This document shows positions 61,147 to 64,000 of a stretch of 64,000 nucleotides of DNA, piece by piece. A program made the position numbers and the translations under genes. Where the stretch lies: positions 1 to 64,000 of the forward strand of contig NZ_VZPP01000008.1 in the NCBI RefSeq assembly GCF_008801475.1, given 5' to 3'. The notes below the pieces were generated by a model that did not search any database, was not told the DNA's origin, and was given only the letters and a program-made list of their open reading frames with translations. Source of the stretch: Pseudomonas moorei. GTDB lineage: Bacteria; Pseudomonadota; Gammaproteobacteria; Pseudomonadales; Pseudomonadaceae. Position 1 is the stretch's first letter. Every line of letters begins with the position of its first letter.

Positions 61147-62079
61147 ATGAAACGCAAAATGCCCGGCCTGAATGCCCTCAAAGCCTTCGAAGTGGCCGGT
61201 AGCACGGGCAGCTTCACCCGGGCCGCCGAGTTGCTCAATGTCACCCAGAGCGCGGTCAGCCGGCAGGTGCGTCAGCTCGAAGAACAGTTGGGCGAGCACC
61301 TGCTGGAGCGTCGTCACCATCACCTCGAATTGACCAGCGCCGGGCGGATTCTGCTGCGGGCGTTGCATCAGTCCTTCGACAAGATCGAGTTGACGGTGCG
61401 CAGCATCCAGCAGAAAACCCATGCCAATCGCCTGCACATCAATGCGCCGCCGACCTTCACCCATCGCTGGCTGATGCCGCGCCTGGGCAGGCTGCGCGAG
61501 CAGCACCCGGACCTGGAATTGAGCATCACCACGCGGTTGCAGGACAGCCTGGCGGAAACCAGCACCCTGGATTGCGCGATCCGTTTTGGCGATGGCGAGT
61601 GGGATGGCCTGGACAGTTCGCTGCTGTTCCAGGAACGCCACATCGCGGTCTGCACGCCATCGCTGTATGCGCGGGAGTGGACCGAGCAGGGCATCGACCT
61701 CAACCGCTTGACGCTGCTGCACGTGCTGGCCCGGGAAGACCAGCGCTACCTGACCTGGAAGCACTGGCTGGACGCCGCCCGCATCACCGGCGTCGACACC
61801 CAGGGCGGTTATGAATTCGATTTGCTGGACCTGGCGATCCGCGCGGCCGTCGATGGCCTGGGCATCACCATTGCCGACTGGCACATGGTGGCTTCGGAAC
61901 TGGCGGCCGGTCAGTTGACCCAGGTGCTCAACGTGCATGTCGACGGGCACCAGTCCTATTGGCTGGTGACCCGGCCGGAGCAGACGCAGATGCCGCAATT
62001 GCAGGCGTTCAGCCAGTGGTTGCAGGAGGAAATCTGGTTGGCGCAGCGGCAGTTGGAGCCCTCAACCGCCGCCATTTGA
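61147..62079 (+). CDS. LysR-family regulator (GcvA-like)
   Basis: A 310-residue LysR protein with helix-turn-helix PGLNALKAFEVAGSTGSFTRAAELLNVTQSAVSRQ and a C-terminal GcvA-type effector domain. It is divergent from the ABC transport operon and upstream of the aldehyde dehydrogenase and MFS genes. A motif shared by both promoter regions makes it the probable regulator of both. The upstream frame from 60958 is rejected because it runs through a REP element; the ATG at 61147 begins the conserved domain. Confidence 0.87.
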   Translation: MKRKMPGLNALKAFEVAGSTGSFTRAAELLNVTQSAVSRQVRQLEEQLGEHLLERRHHHLELTSAGRILLRALHQSFDKIELTVRSIQQKTHANRLHINAPPTFTHRWLMPRLGRLREQHPDLELSITTRLQDSLAETSTLDCAIRFGDGEWDGLDSSLLFQERHIAVCTPSLYAREWTEQGIDLNRLTLLHVLAREDQRYLTWKHWLDAARITGVDTQGGYEFDLLDLAIRAAVDGLGITIADWHMVASELAAGQLTQVLNVHVDGHQSYWLVTRPEQTQMPQLQAFSQWLQEEIWLAQRQLEPSTAAI

Positions 62080-62090
62080 AACACCACCAA

Positions 62091-62128
62091 TCCCTTGTGG
62101 GAGCGAGCAGGCTCGCTCCCACAAGGGA
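62091..62128. repeat. Perfect 18-bp-arm REP hairpin after the LysR gene
   Basis: TCCCTTGTGGGAGCGAGC, 2-nt loop, then its exact reverse complement. Possible transcript-end stabiliser or terminator. Confidence 0.8.
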
Positions 62129-62178
62129 TCTCCATCGTTTGTGGAGTAACCTGCATTTTTAGAATGTTACACCGCTCA

Positions 62179-62195
62179 ATAAATCGTTTGTTCAA
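62179..62195. promoter_or_regulatory. Shared motif before the aldehyde dehydrogenase gene
   Basis: AATAAATCGTTTGTTCA lies about 60 nt before the start at 62253 and resembles the reverse complement of sequence at 60838-60850. Confidence 0.35.
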
Positions 62196-62252
62196 CACGA
62201 GCCGTATGCCAAAACTGCTCGAACTGGATAAAAACAACGATGGGCGATTCAC

Positions 62253-63677
62253 ATGCGACTCGAGCGAAACTTTATTAATGGTCAATTCATTGAGCCGGCC
62301 AGCGCTTCGCTGATTGCGGTCTACGACCCGGCGACCGAAGAACAGGTCGGTCAGGTCTCGGCTGCCACCGCCGATGAAGCCACATTGGCCGTCGAAGCGG
62401 CGGCCGCCGCGCAGAAAAGCTGGGGCCAACTGACCAGCATCGAACGCGCCGAACACCTGCGCTCCTTTGCCGACGCTCTTGAAACCCGCGCCGAAAGCAT
62501 CGGCGAAGCCCTGGCCGCCGAGTCCGGCAAGAGCCTGGCCGACGCCAGCAACGAAGCGCGCTACGCGGCACAGATCACCCGCTATCACGCCGAATGGGCG
62601 CGCCGCATCGAAGGCGAGATCATTCCCAGCGACACCCCCGACGAAAACCTGTTCCTGCACCGCGAACCGATTGGCGTGGTCGCGTGCCTGATTCCGTTCA
62701 ACTACCCGGTCTATACCCTGCTGCGCAAAATCGCCCCGGCGCTGATTGCCGGCAACACCGTGGTCGTGCGCCCGAGCAACAACACACCGATCTCGGCCTT
62801 CGAAATCGCCAGGGCGGTGCAGCAATCCGGAATGCCTGCGGGCGTGGTCAACATCCTGACCATGGATCACGCCACCGCCGCCGTGGTTTGTACCCATAAG
62901 GCCGTGGGGCTGATCACCTTGACCGGCAGCGTCAACGCCGGTCGCATCGTGCTCGACTACTGCAAGGCCAATATCGCCAAGCCGTCCCTGGAACTGGGCG
63001 GCAAGACCCCGGCCATCATCGAAGCCGACGCCGACCTCGAAGCGGCCGCCACGGCGATCGTCGCCTCCAAGACCACCCACTGCGGCCAGTTGTGCACGGC
63101 GGTAGAGCGGGTCTACGTGCAGGAAAGCGTCCACGACCAATTCCTCGCCTTGCTCAAGGCAAAAATCAGTGCCGTGGCATTCGGCGACCGGGCCAAGGAG
63201 CCAGGCTTCATGGGGCCACTGGTCAACGCCAGCTCGCAACAGAACATTCATGCCATGGTCCAGCGCGCCATCGCCGACGGTGCGGTGCTGGAAACCGGTG
63301 GCGTATTGCCTGAAGGCAAGGGCCATTTCTACCCGCCGACCCTGCTCAGCCACTGCCGCCAGGACATGGAAATCATCCAGGAAGAAATCTTCGGTCCGGT
63401 GCTGCCGGTGCTCAAGTACCGCGACATCGACGAAGCCCTGGCCATGGCCAACGACCACCAGTTTGGCCTGGCCTCGGTGCTTTATACCGAGAACTACCGC
63501 ACCACCATGAAAGTCGCCAACGCCATTGAGGCGGGCGAGCTGTACATCAATCGCACCCCGGCCGATCCGTACCAGGGCTTCCATGCCGGCTGGAAACGTT
63601 CCGGCCTGGGCGGTGATGACGGCAAGCACGGCATGCTCGAATTCACCCAGACCCGTCTGGTGGTGATGAAGTACTGA
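62253..63677 (+). CDS. Aldehyde dehydrogenase (lactaldehyde/glycolaldehyde type, AldA-like)
   Basis: A 474-residue aldehyde dehydrogenase with catalytic Glu in PSLELGGKTP and Cys in CGQLCTAVERV. Sequence IPFNYPVYTLLRKIAPALIAGN and the C-terminal FHAGWKRSGLGGDDGKHGMLEFTQTR match AldA of E. coli and relatives. It would oxidise a hydroxyaldehyde such as lactaldehyde or glycolaldehyde to the acid. The MFS gene follows 85 nt after its stop and is likely co-transcribed. Confidence 0.9.
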   Translation: MRLERNFINGQFIEPASASLIAVYDPATEEQVGQVSAATADEATLAVEAAAAAQKSWGQLTSIERAEHLRSFADALETRAESIGEALAAESGKSLADASNEARYAAQITRYHAEWARRIEGEIIPSDTPDENLFLHREPIGVVACLIPFNYPVYTLLRKIAPALIAGNTVVVRPSNNTPISAFEIARAVQQSGMPAGVVNILTMDHATAAVVCTHKAVGLITLTGSVNAGRIVLDYCKANIAKPSLELGGKTPAIIEADADLEAAATAIVASKTTHCGQLCTAVERVYVQESVHDQFLALLKAKISAVAFGDRAKEPGFMGPLVNASSQQNIHAMVQRAIADGAVLETGGVLPEGKGHFYPPTLLSHCRQDMEIIQEEIFGPVLPVLKYRDIDEALAMANDHQFGLASVLYTENYRTTMKVANAIEAGELYINRTPADPYQGFHAGWKRSGLGGDDGKHGMLEFTQTRLVVMKY

Positions 63678-63761
63678 TTCACCCGTAACACGCCTCACGC
63701 TGTCTCTATAAAAACAATTAACAGGGACGCCCGGACCCACCGGGCGCCCGAGGTTTACTCG

Positions 63762-64000
63762 ATGTCCAAGCATGCACCTACTGCTGCCGCTGTTCAGGGT
63801 TCGAACGCGGGTTCAAAAAGCCACAGTGACAAGGGAAGTCGCTATGTCCAACTGATGCTGCTGGTACTGGCCGCCGGTGCGATCTACCCGATCCTGTACC
63901 TGCGCCAGGTCTACCAGACCACCATGCTCGACGTGTTCCACATCAACCACAGCGAGCTGGGTTACCTGTACTCGATGCTCGGCACGATCTTCCTGCTCAG
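63762..64000 (+). CDS. MFS transporter, N-terminal part only
   Basis: The first 79 codons of a major facilitator protein run off the window. After a 25-residue hydrophilic tail the first transmembrane segment is VQLMLLVLAAGAIYPILYL, and the start of the second is visible (GYLYSMLGTIFLL). A CGCCCGG, 5-nt loop, CCGGGCG hairpin (63728-63746) lies between it and the aldehyde dehydrogenase and could attenuate transcription. The transported compound is unknown. Confidence 0.83.
   Translation, partial: MSKHAPTAAAVQGSNAGSKSHSDKGSRYVQLMLLVLAAGAIYPILYLRQVYQTTMLDVFHINHSELGYLYSMLGTIFLL

Noticed and set aside
61956..63773. 605-codon minus-strand frame
   Set aside because: Antisense shadow of the AldA-like aldehyde dehydrogenase gene.

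Overview
The window reads as chromosome of a fluorescent-type Pseudomonas. Evidence is the high-GC, densely packed coding sequence, many REP elements of the GTGGGAGCGRGCNNGCYCGC type found in this genus, the GcsR-regulated glycine cleavage operon, and close family matches to Pseudomonas proteins throughout. No rRNA, tRNA, CRISPR array, prophage or intact insertion sequence was seen. The only mobile trace is a decayed IS1182-type transposase fragment.

Layout. (1) 1-2578: start of a glycine cleavage operon (gcvH, gcvP) with its TyrR-like activator gcsR just upstream; the gap between them holds a sigma-54 promoter, an IHF site and three 18-bp activator boxes. (2) 2655-9691: a LysR regulator divergent from a ureohydrolase, aldehyde dehydrogenase, NCS1 permease and GMC alcohol dehydrogenase, plausibly one catabolic route for a guanidino compound. 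(3) 9889-12125: acetyltransferase, NIPSNAP protein, cytochrome c and hemerythrin. (4) 12419-15225: haem ABC transporter genes phuUV and phuW, with phuT reduced to a 22-codon scar. (5) 15396-25641: mostly envelope and secreted proteins, including three dispersed copies of a gene for a secreted protein made of 13-residue tandem repeats, a secreted chorismate mutase, a Gly/His/Asp repeat protein, a DUF3300/DUF2950 pair and an ArnT-like glycosyltransferase. (6) 25905-33928: phosphoesterase, YeeE/YedE transporter, then a LuxR-type regulator followed by permease, prenyl synthase, M24-fold hydrolase and carbon-nitrogen hydrolase. Near-identical palindromes stand before the two downstream transcription units. 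(7) 33929-42945: transposase relic, cation efflux, small proteins, DJ-1-like protein, MATE pump, YceI, DUF2235 hydrolase, acetyltransferase. (8) 43143-49563: a candidate 45-residue protein overlapping its own terminator, DmpA-type peptidase, polyamine-type binding protein with divergent LuxR regulator, methyltransferase, cytochrome b plus molybdopterin oxidoreductase, MXKDX repeat protein. (9) 49965-64000: formaldehyde-activating-enzyme homologue with aldo/keto reductase and aldehyde dehydrogenase, LysR, porin, a complete peptide-type ABC transporter, a second LysR, and an aldehyde dehydrogenase followed by a truncated MFS transporter.

Taken together the window is metabolic accessory chromosome: several small regulator-plus-transporter-plus-oxidoreductase modules for scavenging nitrogenous or aldehyde-yielding compounds, separated by REP elements. 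The least explained items are the three-copy repeat-protein family, the LuxR/prenyl synthase/amidase module, the ureohydrolase/GMC module and the small gene at 43143-43280.
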